Shown piece by piece: positions 52,207-60,077 of a DNA stretch of 64,000 bases. The DNA is from CALZIK01 sp945787635. GTDB lineage: Bacteria > Acidobacteriota > Thermoanaerobaculia > Multivoradales > JAHEKO01. Positions within the stretch are counted from its first letter, which is position 1. Each line of letters begins with the position of its first letter. A model generated the notes under the pieces. That model worked only from the letters and a program-made list of their open reading frames with translations, had not been told where the DNA came from and did no database searches. The stretch is taken from positions 1 through 64,000 of the forward strand of contig CAMYNM010000004.1 of the NCBI GenBank assembly GCA_947259725.1, given 5' to 3'. Position numbers and translations under genes: made by a program.

Positions 52207-54222
52207 CTACCCCACCAGCCCCCTGAACCCCTCCTCATCCACCACCGCCACCCCCAACTCCTCCGCCTTCTTCAACTTCGAACCCGGCTTGTCCCCCACG
52301 ACCACATAATTCGTCGCCTTCGAAACACTTCCCACCACCTTTCCCCCGGCCGCCTCGACCAGCCTCTTCGCCTCGTCCCGGCTCATCGTCTCCAGCCCTC
52401 CGGTAAACACGAACTTCGCCCCCTCCAACTTCCCGCCTTCGGCGGGCGCCTCGGGCACGATCAAGTCCATCTTCGCCAGCAGCTCATCCAGCACCTTGGC
52501 GTTGTGTTCTTCCTCGAAGAACGCCACGATCTGCTCGGACATGCGCGGGCCGATGCCGGCAACCTCCTGAAGAACTTCGTCGTCGGCGTTGCGGATAGCC
52601 TCGAAGGAGCGGAAGTGGTCGGCGAGGTCGCGCGCGACGGTGTTGCCGACTTCGGGGATGCCGAGGCCGTAGAGGAAACGGTGGAGGTCGGTCTTGGAGG
52701 CTTTGGCGATGGCGTCTACGAGCGCCGTGGCTGACTTCTCGGCGAAGCCTTCGAGCTCGACGAGCTGCTCGGGTCTTAACTCGAAAAGGTCGGGGAGGTG
52801 TTTGACGAGGCCGTGCTCGACGAACATTTTGGCGGTCTCTTCCCCAAGGCCTTCGATGTCGAGGGCGTAGCGGGAGCCGAAGTGGATGATGCGGCCCATG
52901 AGCTGGGCCGGGCATTCGAAACTGTTGGGGCAGACGGAGAAGGGACCGCGCTCGATCAAGGGAGTGCCGCACGAGGGGCACTTGGCCGGCATCTTGAACT
53001 TGGGTTTGCGGCGCTTGCCCTTTTCGGGAATCCGCTCGACGACCTGGGGGATGACGTCGCCGGCTCGTTGGATGCGGATCTTGTCGCCTCTGCGGACGTC
53101 TTTGCGGGCGACTTCTTCGCGGTTGTGGAGGGTGGCGCGGGCGACGGTGACGCCGCCGATCTCGACCGGGCGCATCATGGCGACGGGGGTGACGACGCCG
53201 GTGCGGCCGACGCTCGGGAAGATCTCGAGGACGCGGGTGATCTCCTTGCGAGGCGGGAACTTGAAGGCGAAGGCCCAGCGCGGATGGTGGGAGGTCGAGC
53301 CGAGCTCGTCGCGGGCGGCGAGGTCGTCGAGCTTGATGACGACGCCGTCGATCTCGTAGTTGAGCTCGTCGCGGGCATCGATCAGGCGCTGGTGGTAGGC
53401 GGCGATCTCGTCAAGGGAAGTCACGCGCAGGGGAAGATCGTTGACGCGGAGGCCGAAGTCGCGGAGAACCTCCAACACTTCCCACTGGGCGGTTGCGCCG
53501 AGAGCTCCGGCGGGCTCGACTTGCAGCTGGTCGTAGACGTAGATGTCGAGGGTGCGCTCGGCGACGAGGCGCGGATCGAGCTGGCGTAGCGCCCCGGCGG
53601 CGGTGTTTCTCGGGCTCGCGAAGGGCTCCTTGCCTTCGGCGATGAGCTTTTCGTTGAACGCCTCGAAGGCGTCGATCGGCATGACGACTTCGGCGCGAAC
53701 GGCGAGGAGAGCTGGAACCGAGGCACCCTTGGCTGCGCGGAGCTTCAAGGGCACGGCCGGGATGGTGCGGACGTTTTCGGTGACGTCCTCCCCTACCCTG
53801 CCATCGCCGCGGGTGACGCCGCGCACCAAGCGGCCCTTCTCGTAGACGAGCTCTAAAGATGCGCCGTCTAGTTTGGGCTCGCAGACGTAGGCGATGTCGT
53901 GATCATCTCCAAGCGCCTTTGCAATCCGCTCCATGAAGCGCTCGACTTCGGCGAGCTCAGGGCTCGAGTCGAGCGAGCGCATGGGGGCGGTGTGCTCGAC
54001 GGTGACGAGGCCTTCGAGGGTGGCGCCGCCGACGCGCTGGGTGGGGGAATCAGGGGTGACGAGGTCGGGGTGTTCGGCTTCGAGGCGTTTGAGCTCATGG
54101 AACAGTTTGTCGTAGGCCTGGTCGGAGATTTTGGGGGAGTCTCTTACGTGGTAGAGGTAGTTGTGGTGGTCGAGCTCGGCGCGGAGGGCGTCGATACGGG
54201 CGGAGGGTGACTTCGCGCGCAT
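52207..54222 (-). CDS. ligA: NAD-dependent DNA ligase
   Basis: 671 residues with all LigA domains in order: Ia (YHVRDSPKISDQAYDKLFHEL), adenylation domain with AMP-accepting Lys about residue 117 in CEPKLDGASLELVYEKG (KLDG variant of the K-x-DG motif), OB fold (RAGDVIPQVV), four-Cys zinc finger (CPSCGTPL...CPNSFECPAQ), helix-hairpin-helix repeats (VAGIGPRMSEQI) and BRCT (FVFTGGLETMSRDEAKRLVE). It seals nicks in replication and repair. Start at ATG 54220-54222, where the family sequence begins; the Shine-Dalgarno is weak. Confidence 0.96.
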   Translation of the reverse strand: MRAKSPSARIDALRAELDHHNYLYHVRDSPKISDQAYDKLFHELKRLEAEHPDLVTPDSPTQRVGGATLEGLVTVEHTAPMRSLDSSPELAEVERFMERIAKALGDDHDIAYVCEPKLDGASLELVYEKGRLVRGVTRGDGRVGEDVTENVRTIPAVPLKLRAAKGASVPALLAVRAEVVMPIDAFEAFNEKLIAEGKEPFASPRNTAAGALRQLDPRLVAERTLDIYVYDQLQVEPAGALGATAQWEVLEVLRDFGLRVNDLPLRVTSLDEIAAYHQRLIDARDELNYEIDGVVIKLDDLAARDELGSTSHHPRWAFAFKFPPRKEITRVLEIFPSVGRTGVVTPVAMMRPVEIGGVTVARATLHNREEVARKDVRRGDKIRIQRAGDVIPQVVERIPEKGKRRKPKFKMPAKCPSCGTPLIERGPFSVCPNSFECPAQLMGRIIHFGSRYALDIEGLGEETAKMFVEHGLVKHLPDLFELRPEQLVELEGFAEKSATALVDAIAKASKTDLHRFLYGLGIPEVGNTVARDLADHFRSFEAIRNADDEVLQEVAGIGPRMSEQIVAFFEEEHNAKVLDELLAKMDLIVPEAPAEGGKLEGAKFVFTGGLETMSRDEAKRLVEAAGGKVVGSVSKATNYVVVGDKPGSKLKKAEELGVAVVDEEGFRGLVG

Positions 54223-54433
54223 GGGCTCTATCGTAAACGAAGAGATTGAGTCGCGCGGGAACACCCCTCCGGGAGCGAAGAGAGGCTCCCTACGGGGTGC
54301 TCCCCTATGGAGTGTGCCCGCGCTCCTTCAGGGACCGGGCCCGGTGCGGAGCAGAGGCGACTGGTGTGGAAACGGCGCGGTTTGAGGCGGTTCGCGCCTC
54401 ATCGACGGCCTGGGGTGAGGTATGAATAAGGTG

Positions 54434-54455
54434 AAGGCCGGCGGGAACCGGCCTT
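54434..54455 (-). terminator. stem-loop terminator after the MamK-like gene
   Basis: Perfect 8-bp GC-rich stem AAGGCCGG/CCGGCCTT with a 6-nt loop, 54 nt downstream of the MamK-like stop. The minus-strand 3' side is CACCTTATTC, only moderately T-rich; the plus-strand side is GTTTT, so it may work in both directions. The rest of the gap 54223-54508 holds one hairpin repeat and no gene. Confidence 0.55.
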
Positions 54456-54457
54456 GT

Positions 54458-54488
54458 TTTCGGTCGACACGGGGGTCGACCGCTACAA
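54458..54488 (+). repeat. single GTCGAC hairpin repeat
   Basis: TTCGGTCGACACGGGGGTCG, followed by ACCGCTACAAGC: one isolated copy of the hairpin family that is tandem at 59876-60077, in the same orientation. It lies between the MamK-like stop and the terminator stem. Confidence 0.7.
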
Positions 54489-54508
54489 GCTTCGAAGCCC
54501 GACTGTGC

Positions 54509-55543
54509 TCAGGCTTTCGCCGGGACTTTCTCCCAGTCGCCGGCCGGGGCGTCGATGGCGATAGCAAGGGCCCCGTCGGAACCCACGTAGATCGGGTCTT
54601 CGACGCGGCGTACCGAGCCGCCGCCGTACTCCTCGAGCGCGAGCTCGAGGGTCTCGCTCAAACCGCGGGTAAGAGCCGAGCCGCCGGTGAGGATGACGTG
54701 GTTACGCACTTCGGCCTGATACTCGGGCTCGACCTTGGCGAGAAGCTCGATCATGGTCTCGGTGACCGGGGCCAGGAGGCTCTCACAGGCCGAGCGGATC
54801 TCGGCGGTGATGTCGATCTCGGTGGGCTTGCCCTGGACCGGGGCGGTGACCTTGATAGGACCCTTGGGCTCGCCGACGAAGGCGTACTTCTCTTTCCACT
54901 CGCGCACCATGTGCTCTGAGAAGGTGACGTCGGGGTGGGAAGCCGAGATGAGTTTCTCGAGCTGCTCGTCGACCGAGTCGCCGGCCTGGGTGAGGGTGCG
55001 CTGATCCTCCTCGGTTGGGAATCTTCCCTTCATGACGCAAAAGTCGGCGGTGCCGGCGCCGATGTCGATGATCAGAGCGTGCAGCAGAGCGTCGAGTCCG
55101 TAGGCGACCGAAAACGGCTCGGAGACGATCATGAGCGAGTCAACCAGACCGCCAAGGACGTTCCGAAGCTGCTGTTTGTTGACGCGCATGGCCTCGGCAG
55201 GAACTCCGATGACCGCGCGCACTGAGTGACCGGACTTGACGCCCGAACGCTTGAGCAGATGGCCGATGATCTCGCGCACCGCCTGGAGATCCTTCTCCGA
55301 GCCCTCCTTGATCAGACCGCGCTCGAGCGGCCGATGAAGGTCCAGCATGACGCGGTTCTTGAGCGCTTCTTCGCCGATCAGGATCTTCTTCTTCAGGACC
55401 TTGATGGCGACCATATCGGCCGGCCAGCCGACGTAGCTATCGACAACGAACTTCTGTCCGTCCGAGGTCGAGATCGAGCTTCGGGAGGTTCCGAGGTCGA
55501 TGCCGACGTGCAAGACGCCGTCTTCTGCTTCTTTAGCGGTCAT
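54509..55543 (-). CDS. MamK-like bacterial actin
   Basis: 344 residues of the actin/MreB/MamK ATPase fold: phosphate-1 GIDLGTSRSSIST (14-26), VGWPADMVAIKVLKKKILIG, connect-1 region VRAVIGVPAEAM, phosphate-2 IIDIGAGTADFCVMKG, adenosine motif VILTGGSALTRGLSE. The order and wording (VGYP-like VGWPAD, RPLERGLIKEGSEKDL, SVDEQLEKLI, YGLDALL) are closest to MamK-family filament proteins rather than MreB or FtsA. GAGGAAG precedes the ATG. The amidase gene ends 4 bp upstream, so the two form an operon. No other magnetosome gene is present. Confidence 0.82.
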   Translation of the reverse strand: MTAKEAEDGVLHVGIDLGTSRSSISTSDGQKFVVDSYVGWPADMVAIKVLKKKILIGEEALKNRVMLDLHRPLERGLIKEGSEKDLQAVREIIGHLLKRSGVKSGHSVRAVIGVPAEAMRVNKQQLRNVLGGLVDSLMIVSEPFSVAYGLDALLHALIIDIGAGTADFCVMKGRFPTEEDQRTLTQAGDSVDEQLEKLISASHPDVTFSEHMVREWKEKYAFVGEPKGPIKVTAPVQGKPTEIDITAEIRSACESLLAPVTETMIELLAKVEPEYQAEVRNHVILTGGSALTRGLSETLELALEEYGGGSVRRVEDPIYVGSDGALAIAIDAPAGDWEKVPAKA

Positions 55544-55547
55544 AAAT

Positions 55548-56639
55548 TCAGCTTCCTCTCAAACTCGTGCGGTTCAACTCGCGAGCATACCGTTCGATAC
55601 CGCTCGAGAGTGCCTCGGCAATGAACTGACGATATTCCGGTGTCATCAGGAGTCTAGCCTCTCGGGCGTTCGAAAGACATGAAACTTCAGCCAAAATCGC
55701 CGGCATCTCGGTGCCCGTCAGGACGATGAAGGGCGCTTTCTTGACACCTCTGTTCTGCAGGGCGGGGTTGACGCGGCGGAGCGAATTGTACAGGGAACCC
55801 TGCACCGAGCGGGCGAGTTTCTGCGATTCGTCCTGGCGGACGTCGGCGAAGACCCGGTCGAGCATCCGGCGAAAGTCGGCGAGCGAATAGCCCGAGTCCT
55901 GGTTCTCGGCGGCTGCGAGCTGGGCCAGGAACGGGTCGTCGGTCGGGCCCAGGTAGTAGGTCTCGATGCCGCGCACCTGCCGGGTCTCGATCCAATTGAG
56001 GTGGATGGAGACGAAGAGGTCGCCCTGGTTGGTGTTGGCGATCTCGGCCCGCTCCTCGAGGGAGATGAAGTCGTCGCCGTTGCGGGTCAAAGCGACTTCG
56101 AACTCGGCCTTTTCTAGAAGCAGGCTCAGGCGCTCAGAGATGTCGAGCGCGATGGTCTTCTCCATCAGGCCGGTGGGCGAGACGGTGCCGGTGTTCTCAC
56201 CGCCGTGGCCCGGGTCGACGATGATCTTGCGCACTCCGAGCGGAAAGACCGTGCGGTCGAGCGCGGCCGCGGACGCCATCGTCTCGGGCGATTCGAAGCC
56301 GAGCGCGTCGGCACCTTCGGAGCCGAGCTCGGGCACTTCTGCGCTCGCTGGATCGATCGCCGAGAATCGTGGGTCGCCTGCGGCACGGGCGTCGATCACG
56401 ACGCGCTCGGTGAGCTCGGCGCTGCGCAGCTCGATCCAGCCTTCGGCCACCTTGGAAACCAGATAGGCCCCGAGGAACAATGCCACCGGCAGGGTCAGCA
56501 GGAAGAAGATGCGCGAGGCCGTGTGGGCCTTCTGGGTCTTCGTCGGGCGCCGAAAGCGGTAGCGCCCGCGAATGACGTCCATGTTCTCACGGACCACCTC
56601 GCGGATCACCCGCTCCTTGATATGCGCCAGCTCGGACAT
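55548..56639 (-). CDS. N-acetylmuramoyl-L-alanine amidase (Amidase_3), membrane-anchored
   Basis: 363 residues: cytoplasmic N-terminus with basic stretch (RGRYRFRRPTKTQK), one transmembrane helix (about 43-61), linker, then Amidase_3 domain from 138: VDPGHGGENTG (first zinc His), MEKTIALDI with the ligand Glu, LFVSIHLNW (second His), and AILAEVSCLSN carrying the catalytic Glu. It cleaves the peptide from muramic acid in peptidoglycan. The start at 56639 has AGGGGA too close for an ideal site; the real start could differ. First gene of an operon with the MamK-like actin. Confidence 0.9.
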   Translation of the reverse strand: MSELAHIKERVIREVVRENMDVIRGRYRFRRPTKTQKAHTASRIFFLLTLPVALFLGAYLVSKVAEGWIELRSAELTERVVIDARAAGDPRFSAIDPASAEVPELGSEGADALGFESPETMASAAALDRTVFPLGVRKIIVDPGHGGENTGTVSPTGLMEKTIALDISERLSLLLEKAEFEVALTRNGDDFISLEERAEIANTNQGDLFVSIHLNWIETRQVRGIETYYLGPTDDPFLAQLAAAENQDSGYSLADFRRMLDRVFADVRQDESQKLARSVQGSLYNSLRRVNPALQNRGVKKAPFIVLTGTEMPAILAEVSCLSNAREARLLMTPEYRQFIAEALSSGIERYARELNRTSLRGS

Positions 56640-56803
56640 TCCCCTAGTTATATGCCTCTAAGTAGCCATAGCGAGTGAAAATCTCCACTGCTACCGTTCG
56701 GTCGGAAGCCGTCCAGAGCTTACCAGGGGAGACCTCGAAGACACGATTCCATGGTGTCCCCTCCCGACGCGTCGTGCAGGAGCTGCGTGGCGACGGTGAA
56801 TCC

Positions 56804-57088
56804 AAGACGGTCGACAGGGACGTCGACCGCTACATCGGGATTCCGGTCGACAGAGACGTCGACCTCTACAGGAGCACGTCGCGCCGAAGCAGGATGTGGC
56901 GCCCACGCGAGATGTAGCGGTCGAGCTCTGTCTCGACCGAAATCCAAAATCCCGGGGACCGTCTTCACGAGTGGACCCAAGACGGTCGATAGAGACGTCG
57001 ACCGCTACAGGGGGAATTCCGGTCGACAGGGGCGTCGACCGCTACATCGGGAATTTTCGGTCGACAGGGACGTCGACCGCTACAGGTT
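56804..57088 (+). repeat. cluster of five GTCGAC hairpin repeats
   Basis: In the 475-bp divergent gap 56640-57114, which has no gene. Copies at about 56804, 56843, 56979, 57019 and 57057, each GGTCGA-(6-7 nt)-GTCGACC followed by GCTACA or a variant. Two copies begin AAGACGGTCGA. Promoters of the divergent amidase and PH-domain genes must lie among them. Confidence 0.8.
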
Positions 57089-57114
57089 CGGGCCCTGCGT
57101 GAGAAACTGCTTCC

Positions 57115-57672
57115 GTGGCCACGCATTCACCCACCGACTCACACGAGCGGCGCCCGCACGCGAACCTCCTCAAGTACTACGTGCTCGAGTCGCTGCTGCT
57201 GGGGCCGTTCTTCTTCGTGGCGCTGATCCCTCGGTTTCTCCGCTTCCGGACGCTTCGCTACCACTGGGACAACGAGGGCATCACGGCGCGCTGGGGTGTC
57301 TTGTTCCGGCGCGAGATCAGCCTTGACTTCGAGCGCATCCAGGACATTCACTTGCGCAGCAACGCGGTCGAGCGGTGGCTCGGGCTGGCCAAGGTGCAGG
57401 TGCAGACGGCATCGGGCTCGTCGAAAGCCGAGATGACGATCGAGGGACTCCAGGACTTCCAGGCGGTGCGCGACTTTCTGTACGCGCGCATGCGGGGCGT
57501 GCGGCGGGGCGACGCCAAGCCCGTGAGCCGCGAGCCGGTTGCGAGTGACGCGGTGGTCAACGCCCTGCGCGAAACCGCGGCCGAACTGCGCGCGCTACGC
57601 CGGGAGATGGCGGCACAACGGGCTGACTCGAACAGCCGCGAGGCAGCGGCGCCCCGGGAGGTCGGCGGATGA
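57115..57672 (+). CDS. bacterial PH-domain (bPH2/DUF304) membrane protein
   Basis: 185 residues. Hydrophobic stretch near the N-terminus (YYVLESLLLGPFFFVALIP, 18-38), then a bPH2 domain: RYHWDNEGITARWGVLFRRE, FERIQDIHLRSNAVERWLGLAKVQVQTASG, and a coiled tail (ALRETAAELRALRREMAAQ). It resembles YdbS/YdbT-type proteins. Start is GTG 57115. The stop overlaps the next gene start (ATGA). Confidence 0.82.
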   Translation: MATHSPTDSHERRPHANLLKYYVLESLLLGPFFFVALIPRFLRFRTLRYHWDNEGITARWGVLFRREISLDFERIQDIHLRSNAVERWLGLAKVQVQTASGSSKAEMTIEGLQDFQAVRDFLYARMRGVRRGDAKPVSREPVASDAVVNALRETAAELRALRREMAAQRADSNSREAAAPREVGG

Positions 57673-58559
57673 AGGCGCGTCTGCTCGCCCTCCTGCGGGT
57701 CCCCGAGCGTCCCGATCCCCCACCGGGCGCCGGTGAGACCCTCGAGACCTTCCGCGCCGCACCTGGTTTCTTCTACTACAGCGTTCTGACCTGGATCCCG
57801 AAACAAGTGGCGGCTTTCGCCGGTCTGATGTTCTCGCTGGCGTTTTTTGGGAGCTTCGACAACGGCGGGCTCGATTTCGTGCAGGCGGAGGGCTGGGACA
57901 GGTGGTCCGAGAGGCTCGGGGGCGTGGAGTTCTCGCTCGGCAGTCTCGAAATGGGGCTCGGGGACATCTTCATCTTCTTCGAGCTTCTGGCGATCGCGAC
58001 CTGGCTCGGCCAGCTCGTCTTTACCGGCGTCTCGCTCAAGCTCTCGTGGGAGCAGCGCTGGTATCTGGTCGGCGAGCGCGCGCTCAGGATCCGGCACGGG
58101 CTCTGGTCGGTGCGCGAACAGACCATGACGATCGCCAACATCCAGAACATGATCGTGCGTCAGGGGCCGGTCCAGAGGATCTTCGGCATCTCCGACCTCG
58201 AGATCTACACCGCCGGCGGCGGCTCGGGGAGCCAAGCGGGTGAGGATCCGACCCAGCAGAAGGACAGCTTTCACGTCGGGCGGTTTCGCGGCGTGAAAAA
58301 CGCCTCGACCCTGCGCGACACGATTCGTGCGCGCCTGCAAGAGGTGAAGGCGGAGGAAGCGGGCGGTGAGTCGGCGCGCGGAGGACGGTCACAGAGCCTC
58401 AGCCAGGACCGTCCGAGGACGGACGCGCACGCCGCGACTGCGGGTGCGAGAGAAACCGACGCCGAGACCCGCCAGGGGCGGCCGAACGATCTCGAGTCCG
58501 CGGCGCTCGCGTTGTTGGGCGAGGCGCGGGCGTTGCGGCGATCGTTGGCGCGTACCTAG
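57669..58559 (+). CDS. bacterial PH-domain membrane protein, partner of the previous gene
   Basis: 296 residues: helices at about 43-63 (VAAFAGLMFSLAFFGSF) and 97-120 (IFIFFELLAIATWLGQLVF), then a bPH2-like domain (RWYLVGERALRIRHGLWSVREQTMTIANIQNMIVRQGPVQRIFGISDLEIYTAGGG), then a long charged, disordered tail. Coupled to the preceding PH-domain gene by a 4-bp overlap, so the two probably form one membrane complex, as in the YdbS/YdbT pair. Role unknown. Confidence 0.82.
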   Translation: MKARLLALLRVPERPDPPPGAGETLETFRAAPGFFYYSVLTWIPKQVAAFAGLMFSLAFFGSFDNGGLDFVQAEGWDRWSERLGGVEFSLGSLEMGLGDIFIFFELLAIATWLGQLVFTGVSLKLSWEQRWYLVGERALRIRHGLWSVREQTMTIANIQNMIVRQGPVQRIFGISDLEIYTAGGGSGSQAGEDPTQQKDSFHVGRFRGVKNASTLRDTIRARLQEVKAEEAGGESARGGRSQSLSQDRPRTDAHAATAGARETDAETRQGRPNDLESAALALLGEARALRRSLART

Positions 58560-58562
58560 GCC

Positions 58563-58634
58563 AAGACGGTCGACACGGAGGTCGACCGCTACAAGCTGTC
58601 GGAAGTCGGTCGACAGGGATGTCGACCGCTACAA
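58563..58634 (+). repeat. two GTCGAC hairpin repeats
   Basis: Copies AAGACGGTCGACACGGAGGT (58563) and TCGGTCGACAGGGATGTCGA (58606), each continuing with the CGCTACA tail, between the PH-domain and M24 peptidase genes, 45 bp before the latter's start. Confidence 0.75.
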
Positions 58635-58678
58635 TCGAAGGCCTAACGGTGACCCACGACCCGACCGAAGGAGGCCCG

Positions 58679-59866
58679 ATGCTCGCTGATCGTATTTCGG
58701 AGATTCAGGACGCTCTCGCCCAAATGAAGGTCGATGGCTGGCTCTTTGCCTGCTTTCAGCAAAACGATCCGGTGAGCCTCGAGCTGCTCGGCCTCGGGGG
58801 CGACCATCTGGTGAGCCGGCGCTGCTACTACCTGGTGCCGGCCCAGGGCGAGCCGCGGCGATTGAATCACAAGCTCGAGCCGGCGATGCTCGCGCACCTT
58901 CCGGGGGCACAGGATTTCTATCTCACCTGGGCCGAGCATCGCGCGGCGTTCGGCCGGCTTCTGGCCGGCATGAAGAGGATCGCGGCGCAGTACTCGCCCG
59001 ACAACGCGCTGCCGTCGATCTCGCGGCTCGACGCGGGCACCGCCGATCTCGTCCGGTCGGCGGGCGTCGAGCTCGTCTCGGCCGCGGACCTCGCTCAGAA
59101 GTTCGCGGCGGTGTGGTCCGAGGAGCAGCTCGCGAGTCACCGCCGCGCCAACACTCACCTCCACGAGATCGTCAAGCTCGCGTTCGATCGGGTGGCCGAG
59201 ACGCTGCGCGCGGGCAAGGAGATCCAGGAGTACAAGGTCCAGCAGTTCATCCTCGAGCAGTTCGAGAGCCGCGGACTGTGGACCGAGTCGCCGCCGATCG
59301 TCGGGGCCAACGAGCACAGCTCCGATCCCCACTACCAGCCGGGCGCCGACGTCTCGGCCGCGATCCAGAAGGGCGACTTTCTCCTGATCGACCTGTGGGC
59401 CAAGGAAAAGCCTGGGCATTCGATCTACGGCGACATCACCTGGTGCGGGGTGTGCCGCGCCGAGCCGACCGAGCGCGAGGCCGAGCTGTGGAGCACCGCA
59501 GTCGCCGCGCGCGACGCCGGCTGGCAGCTCGTCGCCGACAACTACCCGCATACGACCGTGCGCGGGTTCGAGGTCGATGACGCGACCCGCAAGGTGATCG
59601 CCGACGCCGGCCTCGGAGAGTGGTTCATCCACCGAACGGGCCACTCGATCGGGATCCAGGACCACGGCCAGGGCGCCAATATGGACAATCTCGAAACCCA
59701 CGACACGCGACCGCTCGAGCCAATGACCGGGTTCTCGATCGAGCCCGGGATCTATCTGCCGGGCGAGTTTGGGGTGAGGACCGAGATCAACGTGGCGCTG
59801 ACGCGTGAGGCCGCCGAGATCACCGGGGCCGAGCCGCAGGTAGAGTTGCTGCGACTGTTGGCGTAG
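58679..59866 (+). CDS. M24 family metallopeptidase (Xaa-Pro aminopeptidase-like)
   Basis: 395 residues: N-terminal creatinase/prolidase-like domain (1-150) and pita-bread catalytic domain with the five dinuclear metal ligands: LLIDLWA (Asp), YGDITW (Asp), TGHSIGIQ (His), IEPGIYLP (Glu) and VRTEINVAL (Glu). It should cleave X-Pro or related dipeptide bonds in the cytoplasm. Start at ATG 58679, with AAGGAGG 4 nt upstream; an in-frame ATG at 58619 falls inside a hairpin repeat and is rejected. Ends 212 bp from the convergent kinase gene, the gap being filled by a repeat array. Confidence 0.92.
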   Translation: MLADRISEIQDALAQMKVDGWLFACFQQNDPVSLELLGLGGDHLVSRRCYYLVPAQGEPRRLNHKLEPAMLAHLPGAQDFYLTWAEHRAAFGRLLAGMKRIAAQYSPDNALPSISRLDAGTADLVRSAGVELVSAADLAQKFAAVWSEEQLASHRRANTHLHEIVKLAFDRVAETLRAGKEIQEYKVQQFILEQFESRGLWTESPPIVGANEHSSDPHYQPGADVSAAIQKGDFLLIDLWAKEKPGHSIYGDITWCGVCRAEPTEREAELWSTAVAARDAGWQLVADNYPHTTVRGFEVDDATRKVIADAGLGEWFIHRTGHSIGIQDHGQGANMDNLETHDTRPLEPMTGFSIEPGIYLPGEFGVRTEINVALTREAAEITGAEPQVELLRLLA

Positions 59867-59875
59867 TCCGATTTC

Positions 59876-60077
59876 GGATTCGGTCGACAGGGGCGTCGAC
59901 CGCTACATTGGGATTCGGTCGACAGGGGCGTCGACCGGTGCATTGAGATTCGGTCGACAGGGGCGTCGACCGCTACGTTGGGATTCGGTCGACAGGGGCG
60001 TCGACCGCTACGTTGGGATTCGATCGACAGGGACGTCGACCGCTACATTGGGATTCGATCGACAGGGGCGTCGACCG
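59876..60077 (+). repeat. tandem array of six 35-bp hairpin repeats
   Basis: Six units with an exact 35-bp period (GTCGAC starts at 59883, 59918, 59953, 59988, 60023, 60058). Each is ATTCGGTCGACAGGGGCGTC then GACCGCTACATTGGG or a variant with one to four changes. The core GGTCGACAGGGGCGTCGACC is a 7-bp stem with a 6-nt loop. The array fills the space between two convergent genes, and the last unit runs straight into the kinase stop codon. Confidence 0.92.

Noticed and set aside
54509..56639. Magnetosome island
   Set aside because: Only the MamK-like actin resembles magnetosome genes; MamA, MamB, MamE, MamM and the like are absent from the surrounding genes.
58619..58678. Upstream ATG for the M24 peptidase
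   Set aside because: This ATG lies inside a hairpin repeat copy and has no Shine-Dalgarno, whereas the ATG at 58679 has AAGGAGG.
59876..60077. CRISPR array
   Set aside because: The period is a constant 35 bp with no unique spacers: the whole unit, including the part between hairpins, is repeated. No cas gene is in the window.
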